Assembly (NCBI RefSeq): GCF_041154455.1 | Contig: NZ_AP028665.1 | Location: 434,001 to 498,000, forward strand | Direction: 5' to 3' | DNA: 64,000 nucleotides | DNA from: Variovorax sp. V213 | GTDB taxonomy: Bacteria; Pseudomonadota; Gammaproteobacteria; Burkholderiales; Burkholderiaceae_C | Part shown: positions 23,409-31,559 of the stretch, piece by piece | Position numbering within the stretch: the stretch's first letter is position 1 | Layout of the letters: the number at the start of each line of letters is the position of its first letter | Position numbers and translations under genes: made by a program | The notes under the pieces: generated by a model | The model's input: the letters and a program-made list of their open reading frames with translations, nothing else | What the model was told of the DNA's origin: nothing | Databases searched by the model: none

Positions 23409-24358
23409 GGCTTGCTCCTCGCAAGAAAGCGGTGTTTCAAATGACGGATGCCGCCGGCCGCACCCGTGGGCCAGAGCAGCACCAGCACGATCAGGATGGC
23501 GCCGTAGACGGCCCAGGGTGCGGACTTGGAGACCTGCTCCGCCACGCGCGGCACGAACTGGATGAACAGCGCGCCGTAGACCGCGCCCTGAAGCGACGAC
23601 AAGCCGCCGACCACGGCACCGACCAGCAACGTGATCGACAGGAAGATCGAGAAGCTGTCGGGCGCAACAAACTGCACCACGATGGCCGACAGGGCGCCGC
23701 CGACGCTGGTGCACAGCGCCGATACGCCGAACGCCAGCGTCTTGATGCGTGCGTTGTCCACGCCCATGGCCTGTGCCGCAATCGGGTGGTCGCGCACGGC
23801 GACGATGTTCAGCCCGACGCTGCCGCGCAGCAGGTTGTGCACGGCGGCGAACAGCGCGGCCGCCACGGCCAGGCAGAAGAAGTAGAGCCACTGGTCCGCA
23901 TCCAGCGGCAGGCCGAACGGCGCCTCGGGCTTCATCAGCACGATGCCCTGGGAGCCGCCGGTCCAAGTCTCCAGCCCTTTGTACTTCAGCAACTGCGGCG
24001 TCGCCACGCCCAGCGCGAAAGTCGCCAAGGCCAGGTAGACCCCATCGAGCTTGAGGGCCGGCCTGCCGAACAGCCAGCCGAGCGTTCCACCCAGCAGCGC
24101 GGCGGCCGGCAGTGTCGCCCAGTAGGGCCAACCGGCATGCTCCATCAACACCGCGGCTGTATAGGCGCCCAGCGCGAAGAACGCGCCGTGACCGAGCGAG
24201 ATCTGACCGTTGAATCCCGTGAGCAGGTTCAGGCCGAGCAGGGCCACCGCATACGTGATCACGAGGGTGGCCTCGAACACCGCATAACTCGGCAGCGCAA
24301 ACGGCAGGGCGCAGGCGATCGCGACAAGAAGGACGACAGTAAACAGGTGGCGCTGCAT
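23405..24358 (-). CDS. livM: Branched-chain-type ABC transporter permease LivM
   Basis: A 317-residue permease with about nine to ten hydrophobic helices. The family pattern LLTGFNGQISLGHGAFFALGAY (membrane helix 2-3 region) and the EAA-like loop VRDHPIAAQAMGVD that contacts the ATPases are visible. It forms the channel with LivH and is driven by LivG and LivF. Its stop overlaps the start of the binding protein gene and it starts two bases after the livH stop, so the transporter genes are tightly packed. Confidence 0.93.
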   Translation of the reverse strand: MQRHLFTVVLLVAIACALPFALPSYAVFEATLVITYAVALLGLNLLTGFNGQISLGHGAFFALGAYTAAVLMEHAGWPYWATLPAAALLGGTLGWLFGRPALKLDGVYLALATFALGVATPQLLKYKGLETWTGGSQGIVLMKPEAPFGLPLDADQWLYFFCLAVAAALFAAVHNLLRGSVGLNIVAVRDHPIAAQAMGVDNARIKTLAFGVSALCTSVGGALSAIVVQFVAPDSFSIFLSITLLVGAVVGGLSSLQGAVYGALFIQFVPRVAEQVSKSAPWAVYGAILIVLVLLWPTGAAGGIRHLKHRFLARSKP

Positions 24359-24359
24359 G

Positions 24360-25229
24360 TCAGACCCTCACCACGACGGCTTTGCCGAACAGGCCGTTCG
24401 GCCGGGCCACCAGCACCGCGATGATCAGCACCAGGGCGACGGTGAGCTTGAGTTCGGCACCCACCACGTAGGTGCCGACCAGGTTTTCGAGCACGCCGAC
24501 AATGAACCCGCCGACGACGGCGCCCGGTGCGCTGCCGATGCCGCCGAGCACCGCCGCGGCGAAGGCATACACCAGCACGCCCGACATCATGTGGACGTCG
24601 AGGAAGACGACCGGGGCGATCATCATCCCGGCGACGGCGCCGATGGCGCCGGCGAGCCCCCAGCCGAGTGCCAGCATACGATCGACGCGTACCCCGACAA
24701 GTCGGCTCGACACCGGGTTCTCCGCGGTCGCGCGCATCTGCAGCCCGAGTGGCGAATAGCGAAAGAACAGGTACACCACCAGGAGCATGGCGAGCGTCAT
24801 GCCCACCGCGCCGAGCTGATGGGCGGAGACGAGTCCGCCGGCCGCGCCGGCTTGCGGAAACGGGCTGGGAAAAGATCGGATCGCATAGCCGAACAGCCAG
24901 CCGGCAATGCTGTGCAAGATGACCAGCAGTGCGACGAACACCACCACGATCGACAGCACCGGTGCATGGCGCAGCCGCCGGATCAGCACGGCTTCGATCG
25001 CGACGCCCAGGGCGAACGCGATCGCGACCGTGGCGGCAAAGGCCGCCCAGTAGGGCCATCCGGCCTCGATCAGGAGCGACGCGATGAAGGTGCAGAACAT
25101 CGCCATCTCGCCCTGCGCGAAGTTCACGTGGTGGGTGCTGCGGTACACCATCACCAGCGCCAGTGCCAGGCTGGCGTAGATCCCGCCGGTCGCCAGGCCC
25201 GCCGCGAGCTGCGGCAGCAATGTGTTCAT
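24360..25229 (-). CDS. livH: Branched-chain-type ABC transporter permease LivH
   Basis: A 289-residue permease of the LivH type: GLATGGIYASLALALVMVYR at the N-terminus, HVNFAQGEMAMFCTF just after, and the cytoplasmic coupling loop ATAENPVSSRLVGVRVD. About eight membrane helices. Start ATG 25229 overlaps the livF stop by four bases. It pairs with LivM in the inner membrane. Confidence 0.93.
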   Translation of the reverse strand: MNTLLPQLAAGLATGGIYASLALALVMVYRSTHHVNFAQGEMAMFCTFIASLLIEAGWPYWAAFAATVAIAFALGVAIEAVLIRRLRHAPVLSIVVVFVALLVILHSIAGWLFGYAIRSFPSPFPQAGAAGGLVSAHQLGAVGMTLAMLLVVYLFFRYSPLGLQMRATAENPVSSRLVGVRVDRMLALGWGLAGAIGAVAGMMIAPVVFLDVHMMSGVLVYAFAAAVLGGIGSAPGAVVGGFIVGVLENLVGTYVVGAELKLTVALVLIIAVLVARPNGLFGKAVVVRV

Positions 25230-25951
25230 GCGATGTCTCCTCCCAGGTAGGCCGCGTGCACGGCCTCGTGGTTGCGCACGGCCGCCGCCGGCCCATGCAG
25301 GACGATGCGGCCGGTTTCGAGCAGGTAGGCTGTGTCGGCCAGGTCCAGCGCGAGGCCGGCGTTCTGTTCGACCAGCAGGATCGCGACGCGCTGTTCGTCG
25401 CGAACGCGCCGCATGATGCGGAAGATGTCTTGCACCACGTTCGGCGCGAGGCCGAACGACGGTTCATCCATCAGCAGCAGCCGGGGCCGCAGCATCAGGG
25501 CGCGCGCGATGGCGAGCATCTGCTGCTCGCCGCCGGACAGCGTGCCCGCCTGCTGGTGGCGGCGCTCCTTCAGCCGGGGGAAATACTCGTAGAGGCGCTC
25601 GAAGTCCTCGCGCACGCCGGCCTTGTCGGTCCGCGTGCATGCGCCCATGCGCAGGTTCTCCTCCGTGCTGAGGCCCGCGAACGTGCCGCGTCCATCCGGC
25701 ACGTGGGCGACGCCCAGGCGCACGATGTCTTCCGTGGCGAAGGTCTCGATGCGCTGGCCGCCGAACATGACCTGACCCTGCCGTCGCACCAGGCCGCACA
25801 GGGCGCGCAGCGTTGTTGTCTTGCCGGCACCGTTGGCGCCGAGCAGCGCGGTCACGCCCGCGGCAGGCACCTGCAGGTCGATGCCGAAGAGCACGCGGCT
25901 GTTGCCATAGCTGGCCTCCAGCGCTCGCACGTCGAGCAGGACGTCGCTCAT
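25226..25951 (-). CDS. livF: Branched-chain-type ABC transporter ATPase LivF
   Basis: A 241-residue ATPase subunit. Walker A is GANGAGKTT, the signature is LSGGEQQMLAIARAL, Walker B is LLLMDEPSFGLAP and the switch His is replaced by Gln in LLVEQNAG, as usual for LivF. ATG 25951 overlaps the livG stop (ATGA). It supplies energy with LivG to the LivHM channel. Confidence 0.94.
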   Translation of the reverse strand: MSDVLLDVRALEASYGNSRVLFGIDLQVPAAGVTALLGANGAGKTTTLRALCGLVRRQGQVMFGGQRIETFATEDIVRLGVAHVPDGRGTFAGLSTEENLRMGACTRTDKAGVREDFERLYEYFPRLKERRHQQAGTLSGGEQQMLAIARALMLRPRLLLMDEPSFGLAPNVVQDIFRIMRRVRDEQRVAILLVEQNAGLALDLADTAYLLETGRIVLHGPAAAVRNHEAVHAAYLGGDIA

Positions 25952-26775
25952 TGCACGATCCTCTGTTCCGCCGGCTCGCCCAGGTAGGCTTTCAACAGCT
26001 CGGGATCGCGCCGCACTTCGGCCGGTGGGCCCTCGGCTAGCTTGCGTCCGAAGTTCAGTGCCACGATGTTGTCCGACAAAGCCATCACGAGTCCCATGTG
26101 GTGTTCCACGAGCAGCACCGTCAGCGCGAAGCGCCGGCGCAGCATGCGGATCAGGACGGCGAGCTCGTCGACCTCCTGGTGGTTGAGGCCGCACGCCGGT
26201 TCGTCCAGCAGCAGCAGGCTCGGCGACGAGGCCAGTGCCCGCGCAAGCTCCACGCGCTTCTGCGTGCCGAAAGGCAATTCGCCGGCGGGCACGTCGGCCA
26301 CCTTGCCGAGGTGCAGCAGCTCGATCAGCTCGTCGACGCGCGCCGCCTGAGCCAGTTCTTCGCGGGCGACCGCAGGCAGGCGCAGCGCATGCGCAAGCCA
26401 ACCGGTGCCGCGGCGGCAGGTGGTGCCGACCGCGATGTTCTGCCGCACCGTCAACGTCCTGAACAGCGCAAGGTTCTGGAAGGTGCGCCCGATGCCCAGG
26501 CCCGCCATCCGGTGCTGCGGCAGCGCACCGAGCGCCTGCCCCGCGAAACGGATCTCGCCCGAATGGTTTGCGTACAGGCGCGACAGGCAATTGAACAGAG
26601 TGGTCTTGCCCGCGCCGTTGGGCCCGATCAGCCCGCAGATCTCACCGGTCGCGACATCGAAGGACACGTGGTCCAGGGCCACCACGCCGCCGAAGCGCAC
26701 CGTGACGTCCCGCACCTCGAGCAACGGTTTGGGCTGCCGCCGGCCGCCGGAGATGCCGTAGATGCCGTACTTCAT
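25948..26775 (-). CDS. livG: Branched-chain-type ABC transporter ATPase LivG
   Basis: A 275-residue ATPase subunit. Walker A GPNGAGKTTLFN, then LALFRTLTVRQNIAVG typical of LivG; the signature region reads PFGTQKRVELARALA in place of LSGGQ-like, also usual in LivG; Walker B LLLLDEPACGLN and switch His in VEHHMGLVM. ATG 26775 lies 10 bases after the acyl-CoA ligase gene. The N-terminus has a short extra stretch (IYGISGGRRQPKP) before the first strand. Confidence 0.93.
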   Translation of the reverse strand: MKYGIYGISGGRRQPKPLLEVRDVTVRFGGVVALDHVSFDVATGEICGLIGPNGAGKTTLFNCLSRLYANHSGEIRFAGQALGALPQHRMAGLGIGRTFQNLALFRTLTVRQNIAVGTTCRRGTGWLAHALRLPAVAREELAQAARVDELIELLHLGKVADVPAGELPFGTQKRVELARALASSPSLLLLDEPACGLNHQEVDELAVLIRMLRRRFALTVLLVEHHMGLVMALSDNIVALNFGRKLAEGPPAEVRRDPELLKAYLGEPAEQRIVQ

Positions 26776-26785
26776 CGGTTCGCCT

Positions 26786-28291
26786 TCATCCACGGACCTG
26801 CGCGCGCAGCACGTTCTTGAGCACCTTGCCGGCACCCGACAGCGGCAGCTCGGGCACGAAGCTGAAGGCGCGCGGGCACTTGTAGCCGGCCAGCCGTTGG
26901 CGGCACCACTCGCGCAGCACCTCGCCCTCGATCGGGGCTGAGCCTTGCCGCAGTACCAATACCGCGTGCACGGCCTCGCCCCAGCGGACGTCGGGCACGC
27001 CGACCACCGCCGCATGAGCCACTGCCGGGTGGCCGCGCAGCACGGTCTCGACCTCGCCGCCGTACACGTTCTCGCCACCGCTGATGATCATGTCCTTGAG
27101 GCGATCGACGATGAAGAGATGGCCGCTTTCATCCATGCGGCCGGCGTCGCCCGTGCGCAGCCATCCGTTGCGGAACACGGCTTGCGTCGCCTCCGGCTGG
27201 CGCCAGTAGCCGCGCATCACCATGGGTCCGCGCAGCACCACCTCGCCCACGTCACCGCGCGGCAGCTCGCGGCCTTCTTCGTCGGCGACGAGGATCTCGG
27301 CGCCCAGGCCGGCGCGGCCCACGGAATGGACCAGCCCGCTCTCGCGAGGCCCTGCGCGGTGGTTGGCCGGCGGGTTCATGCACACGGCGCCCGCGGTCTC
27401 CGTCATGCCGTAGGCCTGAAAGAATTCGGCCTGCGGCAACGCATCCAATGCGCGGGCCAGCAGGTCCGGCGGCATGGGCGCCGCGCCGAAGGCGACCCGC
27501 GTGAGGCCCTGCACCCGCTCACGGCGGAACTCGGGCGCGTCGAGCAGCGACTGCAGCATCGTCGGTACCGCGACGATGTCGCTCACGGCGTGGCGCTCGA
27601 TTGCGTCCAGCACGCGATCGGGCTGGAAACGGGCCAGCGTGTTGCAAGTGCCGCCCACGACGATCTGCCCGAGCAGCCGGCCCAGGCCGGCGACGTGGAA
27701 CAGCGGCGCGACGAGCAGCGCCACCGAGTCCGGCGAATTCGGCAATTCCGCCCCGCGCGCGACCGAGGCAGCCCAGAAGTTGGCGTGCGACAGCATCACC
27801 CCCTTGGCGCGGCCGGTCGTACCGCCGGTGTAGAGGATGGCGGCGAGCGCGTCGCCGCCCGTGCGCGTATCGGGTAGCTCCGCGCATCCGCGCGCTTGCG
27901 CCGCGAAGGCGTCCAGCGTGAGCACCTGCGTCGCGCCCTGCGGCACGAGATGCATGAGCGATTCGTCGGCCAGCATCAGTGCCGCGGCGCTGTCGGAGAG
28001 CGCATCGGCCAGTTCGTGCGCGCTCCAGCGAATGTTGAGCGGGCAGGCGACGGCCCCGAGCCACCAGCAGGCCAGGAGCGCCTGGACCAAGCGATCGTCG
28101 TTGGGCGCGAGCAGTGCGACGCGGTCGCCCGCGCCAACGCCGTGGCCCGACAGCGCGGCCGCCTGCCGCGCCGTGCTTTGCAGCAGCTCGGCGAAAGCCA
28201 GGCGCCGCGGAGCGCCGTCTCCGAGATGGACCAATGCGTCCTTGCCGGGGTGGCGCTGGAGCGAGCGGTGCAATCCTTGGGTGAGGTACAT
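26786..28291 (-). CDS. AMP-forming acyl-CoA synthetase
   Basis: A 501-residue ANL-superfamily ligase that adenylates a carboxylic acid and transfers it to CoA. The phosphate loop YTGGTTGRAKGVML, the adenine motif QAYGMTETAG, the hinge WLRTGDAGR plus DRLKDMIISGGENVY, and the catalytic Lys in LSGAGKVLK are all intact. It is the first gene of the seven-gene operon with the Liv transporter and nitronate monooxygenase, and is divergent from an AraC gene 142 bases away. It probably activates the acid the transporter brings in. Medium-chain or aryl acids are typical; exact substrate unknown. Confidence 0.9.
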   Translation of the reverse strand: MYLTQGLHRSLQRHPGKDALVHLGDGAPRRLAFAELLQSTARQAAALSGHGVGAGDRVALLAPNDDRLVQALLACWWLGAVACPLNIRWSAHELADALSDSAAALMLADESLMHLVPQGATQVLTLDAFAAQARGCAELPDTRTGGDALAAILYTGGTTGRAKGVMLSHANFWAASVARGAELPNSPDSVALLVAPLFHVAGLGRLLGQIVVGGTCNTLARFQPDRVLDAIERHAVSDIVAVPTMLQSLLDAPEFRRERVQGLTRVAFGAAPMPPDLLARALDALPQAEFFQAYGMTETAGAVCMNPPANHRAGPRESGLVHSVGRAGLGAEILVADEEGRELPRGDVGEVVLRGPMVMRGYWRQPEATQAVFRNGWLRTGDAGRMDESGHLFIVDRLKDMIISGGENVYGGEVETVLRGHPAVAHAAVVGVPDVRWGEAVHAVLVLRQGSAPIEGEVLREWCRQRLAGYKCPRAFSFVPELPLSGAGKVLKNVLRAQVRG

Positions 28292-28433
28292 GGGGGTCGG
28301 GTTTCAGAAGATGCCTGCAGCTTCGCGCCGAACCGCACGCACGAATATCGGAAAGGTGCAGGCCGGAGGATTGCGTGCAGGAACTGCGGTTTCCCCCATT
28401 GCCCATTCCTGCCATCGGTCCGAGAGTGCGGCC

Positions 28434-29459
28434 ATGCGCGTTCCCTCCCTGCCTTCCCGGATCGAATATGCCGGCCATCGCATTGCCGGCTTGCGCCTGG
28501 CGGACTCCCGTGACGTCGACCAGTCCAACGAACTTTCCGCCCGCCTGTTCGGCTCTGCACGCATGCGCCGGCTGCGCGCCGGTGGTGCGTTCCATTTCAC
28601 GCACGACCACGTGCCCTTCGGTGCGGTGTCTTTCGACCGCATGAGCTGGGGTGCCCATACCGCGCTCGTGCCCAAGGCCGAAGCGCTGCCGGGCTATTAC
28701 CTCGTCAACTTGCCCATTCGCGGCACGGCGCGGGTGCGGCAGGATTCGCACGTGCAGCCGCTGGCGCACGGCATGTGCGGCGTGTTCAGCCCCTTGCGCA
28801 GCTTCGAGATCGAGGCTTACGAGGGATTCGACCACCTCCTGGTGCGCATCGATGCCGCGTTCCTTGCGCGTGCATGGCAGGGGATTTCGGGCCGGCCGCT
28901 CACTGCGCCCCTGTTCTTCGACCCCGCCATGCCGGATTCACCGACGCTCGCGGCCAGCTGGATGTCCTTGGTGACCTTGGGCGAGAGCGTGGCAAGACTG
29001 CCCTTGGGCACCGCGGCGCGCGAGTATGCGCAATCGGCCTTGTCCGCCAGCGTGGCTTCGGTGCTGCTGACGCAGCACCCCCACAACCATCGCTTTCTGC
29101 TGGAGTCCGACGCCAAGGCGGCTGCGCCCCGCGTGGTCCATCTGGCCGAGGAATTCATGCTGCAGCGGTTGCGTGAACCGGTGACGGCGGAAGAGGTCAG
29201 CACTGCCTGCGGCGTGTCGCGCCGCTCGCTGTTTGCCGCATTTCAGGCGCATCACGCCACAGGCCCAATTGCATGGCTGCGGCAGCGCCGTTTGGAAGCC
29301 GCACGCGCGTTGCTCGAGAAGCCCGCGCGCGGCGACTTGCGCGTGGCGGACGTGGCCCTGGAGCTGGGCTTCTTCCATGTGGGCGAATTCGCGGCGGCCT
29401 ACGGACGCGCTTTCGGCGAATCGCCGTCCGTCACATTGCGGCGGGCCCGCCTGGGCTAG
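28434..29459 (+). CDS. AraC-family regulator (AraC-binding-like domain 2 type)
   Basis: A 341-residue regulator. The N-terminal effector domain (about 1-200, with MSWGAHTALVPKA and PGYYLVNLPIRGTARV) is of the AraC-binding-like type found in regulators of aromatic pathways such as FeaR/AndR. The C-terminal double helix-turn-helix (about 235-341) shows VSTACGVSRRSLFAAFQ and the typical second half LRVADVALELGFFHVGEFAAAYGRAFGESP. It faces the acyl-CoA ligase/Liv/nitronate monooxygenase operon and most likely activates it. ATG 28434 is chosen from domain length; the frame is open far upstream as a shadow of the ligase gene. Confidence 0.9.
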   Translation: MRVPSLPSRIEYAGHRIAGLRLADSRDVDQSNELSARLFGSARMRRLRAGGAFHFTHDHVPFGAVSFDRMSWGAHTALVPKAEALPGYYLVNLPIRGTARVRQDSHVQPLAHGMCGVFSPLRSFEIEAYEGFDHLLVRIDAAFLARAWQGISGRPLTAPLFFDPAMPDSPTLAASWMSLVTLGESVARLPLGTAAREYAQSALSASVASVLLTQHPHNHRFLLESDAKAAAPRVVHLAEEFMLQRLREPVTAEEVSTACGVSRRSLFAAFQAHHATGPIAWLRQRRLEAARALLEKPARGDLRVADVALELGFFHVGEFAAAYGRAFGESPSVTLRRARLG

Positions 29460-29504
29460 CGCAATCGCGGCGCGAAGCCGGTTGAGACACCGCGCCGGCC
29501 AAAG

Positions 29505-29642
29505 ATGCTCGACCATCGGCCCATGCCATCGCTTCGAAGCATCGCCGTGACCGTTATCGAAGACAAGGAGGGCGCCTACCGTTGGGGCCTTGTCGAACTC
29601 GAAGACGAGCCCGAACCGGAGCCAGAGCCCGAAGAAGACTAG
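29505..29642 (+). CDS. Small acidic protein, 45 codons
   Basis: A short open frame after the AraC gene. It reads IAVTVIEDKEGAYRWGLVELED and then an acidic tail of alternating Glu and Pro (EPEPEPEPEED). The first part has the alternation of a small beta-hairpin and a conserved-looking RWxLxE pattern that I associate with short hypothetical proteins of Burkholderiales. An internal ATG at 29523 is another possible start. No ribosome site is clear. The composition is unlike that of chance frames in this GC-rich DNA. Function unknown. Confidence 0.45.
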   Translation: MLDHRPMPSLRSIAVTVIEDKEGAYRWGLVELEDEPEPEPEPEED

Positions 29643-29748
29643 AAGAAAAGCGGCGCGGCCTTCGGGTTTGGTTTCGGGCTGCCGAAGATCGGCTAACTCA
29701 GCAAGACACGGGCACCCGCGCGACAGCGATATCTACCGGCGACCGCCC

Positions 29749-30129
29749 TCAACTGCCTTTGGCTTTGCGCCCGCGCGAGCTCGGCTTGAGCGGCACGCTT
29801 TTTCCGTATTCGTTCCACCAGGCCGTGAGCGCCTCCATCGTCGGACCGAGCGCGCGCGCCTTTGTCGTGATCTCGTATTCGACGCGCGGCGGGACTTCCG
29901 CGAACACCGTGCGCGACACCAGGCCGTCCTTCTCGAGTTCGCGAAGTTGCGCCGTCAGCATGTGCTGGGTGATGGCGGGAATTGCCTTTCTCAGCTCGCC
30001 GAAGCGGTAGATGCGCTGATTCAGCAGCCACATGATTTCAAGCTTCCATTTGCCCGACAGCAGTGCGAATGCGCGGCGCATTTCCTCATGCATGTTGATC
30101 TGGCTGTCGCCACTGGTCTGATTTTTCAT
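29749..30129 (-). CDS. HxlR-family winged-helix regulator
   Basis: A 126-residue HxlR protein. The family core is clear: LLSGKWKLEIMWLL, RFGELRKAIPAITQHMLTAQLRELEKDGLV and the wing PRVEYEITTKA, ending with LTAWWNEYG. HxlR proteins sense electrophiles or aldehydes through Cys in some members; no Cys is present here, so another input is needed. It is divergent from a DoxX-like/SDR gene pair with a 94-base AT-richer gap that contains a CTAAG...CTTAG dyad, and probably represses that pair. Confidence 0.92.
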   Translation of the reverse strand: MKNQTSGDSQINMHEEMRRAFALLSGKWKLEIMWLLNQRIYRFGELRKAIPAITQHMLTAQLRELEKDGLVSRTVFAEVPPRVEYEITTKARALGPTMEALTAWWNEYGKSVPLKPSSRGRKAKGS

Positions 30130-30223
30130 ACTAAGCGTCGTTTTTTCATCCTACTTGCTGGATTTCATCTTAGACGACATCCTTACTGCATCTCAACGCA
30201 ATCCACGCGCCCAGCAAGAACCC

Positions 30224-30646
30224 ATGACTCAAAACTACCCCTACTGGGTCAGCACGACGCTGCTGTCCCTGCTCTACCTGGCTTCCGCCGTCACCTACAT
30301 CGCCAAGAGGGACTGGGTCCGCCAGGCCCTCGCCGACCTGGGCTATCCCGCCTACCTGGTGCCGATCCTCACCGCCGTGAAGTTCCTGGCCGTTGCCGCC
30401 ATCCTGTCGCGCGCGAGCGTGGCTCTGAGCGACCTGGCCTATGCGGGCATGTTCTTTCATCTGCTGCTTTCCGCGTCGGCGCACATCGGCGTTCGCAAGC
30501 CCGGCGGGGCGCTGCCGGCGGCGGTGGGCCTCGTGCTGCTCGTCGCCTCGTTCGTGACGCAGAACACCGCCCGCGACATTCCGTCGCCCTACGTGCGGGC
30601 CGCAGCGGACCACCGTGTATCCCTCAACCCATGGAAATCATCATGA
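30224..30646 (+). CDS. DoxX-like small membrane protein
   Basis: A 140-residue membrane protein with four helices, in the DoxX-like family: LLSLLYLASAVTYIAKRDWVRQALADLGYP with LVPILTAVKFLAVAAIL and a later LAYAGMFFHLLLSASAHIGV. Members are linked to quinone or thiol stress, but the biochemical role is unsettled. ATG 30224 sits at the usual N-terminus. Its stop overlaps the SDR start (ATGA), so the two are coupled and probably repressed by the divergent HxlR protein. Confidence 0.82.
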   Translation: MTQNYPYWVSTTLLSLLYLASAVTYIAKRDWVRQALADLGYPAYLVPILTAVKFLAVAAILSRASVALSDLAYAGMFFHLLLSASAHIGVRKPGGALPAAVGLVLLVASFVTQNTARDIPSPYVRAAADHRVSLNPWKSS

Positions 30647-31383
30647 CTCGACTCAATGGAAAAGTGGCTGTTGTCACCGGCGCCGGCCGCGGCATCGGCC
30701 GCGCCACCGCAAAGCTGTTTGCAGCGGAAGGCGCGAAGGTCGCCGTAGTTTCACGCACCGCCGAAAACGTCGATCGCGTCGTCGCCGACATTCGGGCTGC
30801 CGGCGGTATTGCGCTCGGCGTGGTCTGCGACATCGCCGATCCCGGTCAGATCAAGGCGTCGGTCGACAAGGTGGTGGCCGCTTACGGGCGGATCGACATC
30901 CTCGTCAACAATGCCTTCGATCCGACGTCGGTCTCGTCGTCCATCATCGATCTGCCGATCGAGCAATTGCAGCGCAATTTCGAGATGGGCCCGATCGCCT
31001 ACCTGCGGATGATGCAGGCCTGCCATCCCCACCTCAAGGCCAGCGGCGAGGGGCGCGTCATCAACTTCGCATCGCTGGCCGGCGTCCTCGGCATGGCGGG
31101 CTATGGCCCCTACAACATGGCGAAGGAAGCGGTGCGCGCACTGACCCGGTCCGCCGCGCGCGAGTGGGGCGCCGACAGGATCACCGTCAACAACCTGCTG
31201 CCGGTGGCGAACACCTGGGGCGGGGCCGACGCTCCCGCGCCTGCCAACGCACTCGTGCGCCATGGATCGCCGCAGGAAGATATCGCGCCGGTCGCCCTGT
31301 TCCTCGCCAGCAAGGATGCGCAGTTCCTGACGGGCTACAGCCTGACGCCTGACGGCGGCATGATCATCGACAGCGCACGCTGA
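30643..31383 (+). CDS. Short-chain dehydrogenase/reductase
   Basis: A 246-residue Rossmann-fold SDR. The cofactor motif TGAGRGIG, DILVNNA, the catalytic Ser in NFASLAG and the YxxxK pair in YNMAKEA are all present; the C-terminal family pattern LTGYSLTPDGGM follows. It oxidises or reduces a carbonyl or alcohol with NAD(P)(H). ATG 30643 overlaps the DoxX-like gene; ATG 30631 four codons upstream is also possible. A small-carbonyl detoxification role is consistent with the HxlR/DoxX setting but not proven. Confidence 0.9.
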   Translation: MTRLNGKVAVVTGAGRGIGRATAKLFAAEGAKVAVVSRTAENVDRVVADIRAAGGIALGVVCDIADPGQIKASVDKVVAAYGRIDILVNNAFDPTSVSSSIIDLPIEQLQRNFEMGPIAYLRMMQACHPHLKASGEGRVINFASLAGVLGMAGYGPYNMAKEAVRALTRSAAREWGADRITVNNLLPVANTWGGADAPAPANALVRHGSPQEDIAPVALFLASKDAQFLTGYSLTPDGGMIIDSAR

Positions 31384-31462
31384 GCCGCAAGGAAGGACGC
31401 GCGAGGAAGAGAGCACGCGGACCCCGGGGGAATTGGATGTCCACGCAAAATCGATTGCGCAC

Positions 31463-31490
31463 TTCGCTGGATTTCTTGCCTGATCCTATG
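31463..31490 (+). repeat. Inverted repeat, left copy (upstream of the AraC gene)
   Basis: This 28-bp sequence recurs in opposite orientation at 32552-32579 with 26 of 28 bases identical; 31472-31490 is identical over 19 bases (TTTCTTGCCTGATCCTATG). It stands about 70 bases before the ATG of the AraC gene, a suitable operator distance. A shorter, imperfect match to its left part occurs at 30153-30165 in the HxlR/DoxX gap. Confidence 0.7.
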
Positions 31491-31559
31491 GCGCCGGTCG
31501 TGTTTTGTAGATGGAGATTGGCCCGCGAGTTAGAGTCTTCGGCGGAGGCTCCAAGCAAC

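Noticed and set aside
22203..24131. A 642-codon frame that extends the Liv binding protein upstream through the permease gene
   Set aside because: The extra N-terminal part is an off-frame reading of livM; a signal peptide and start overlap at 23408 mark the true gene.
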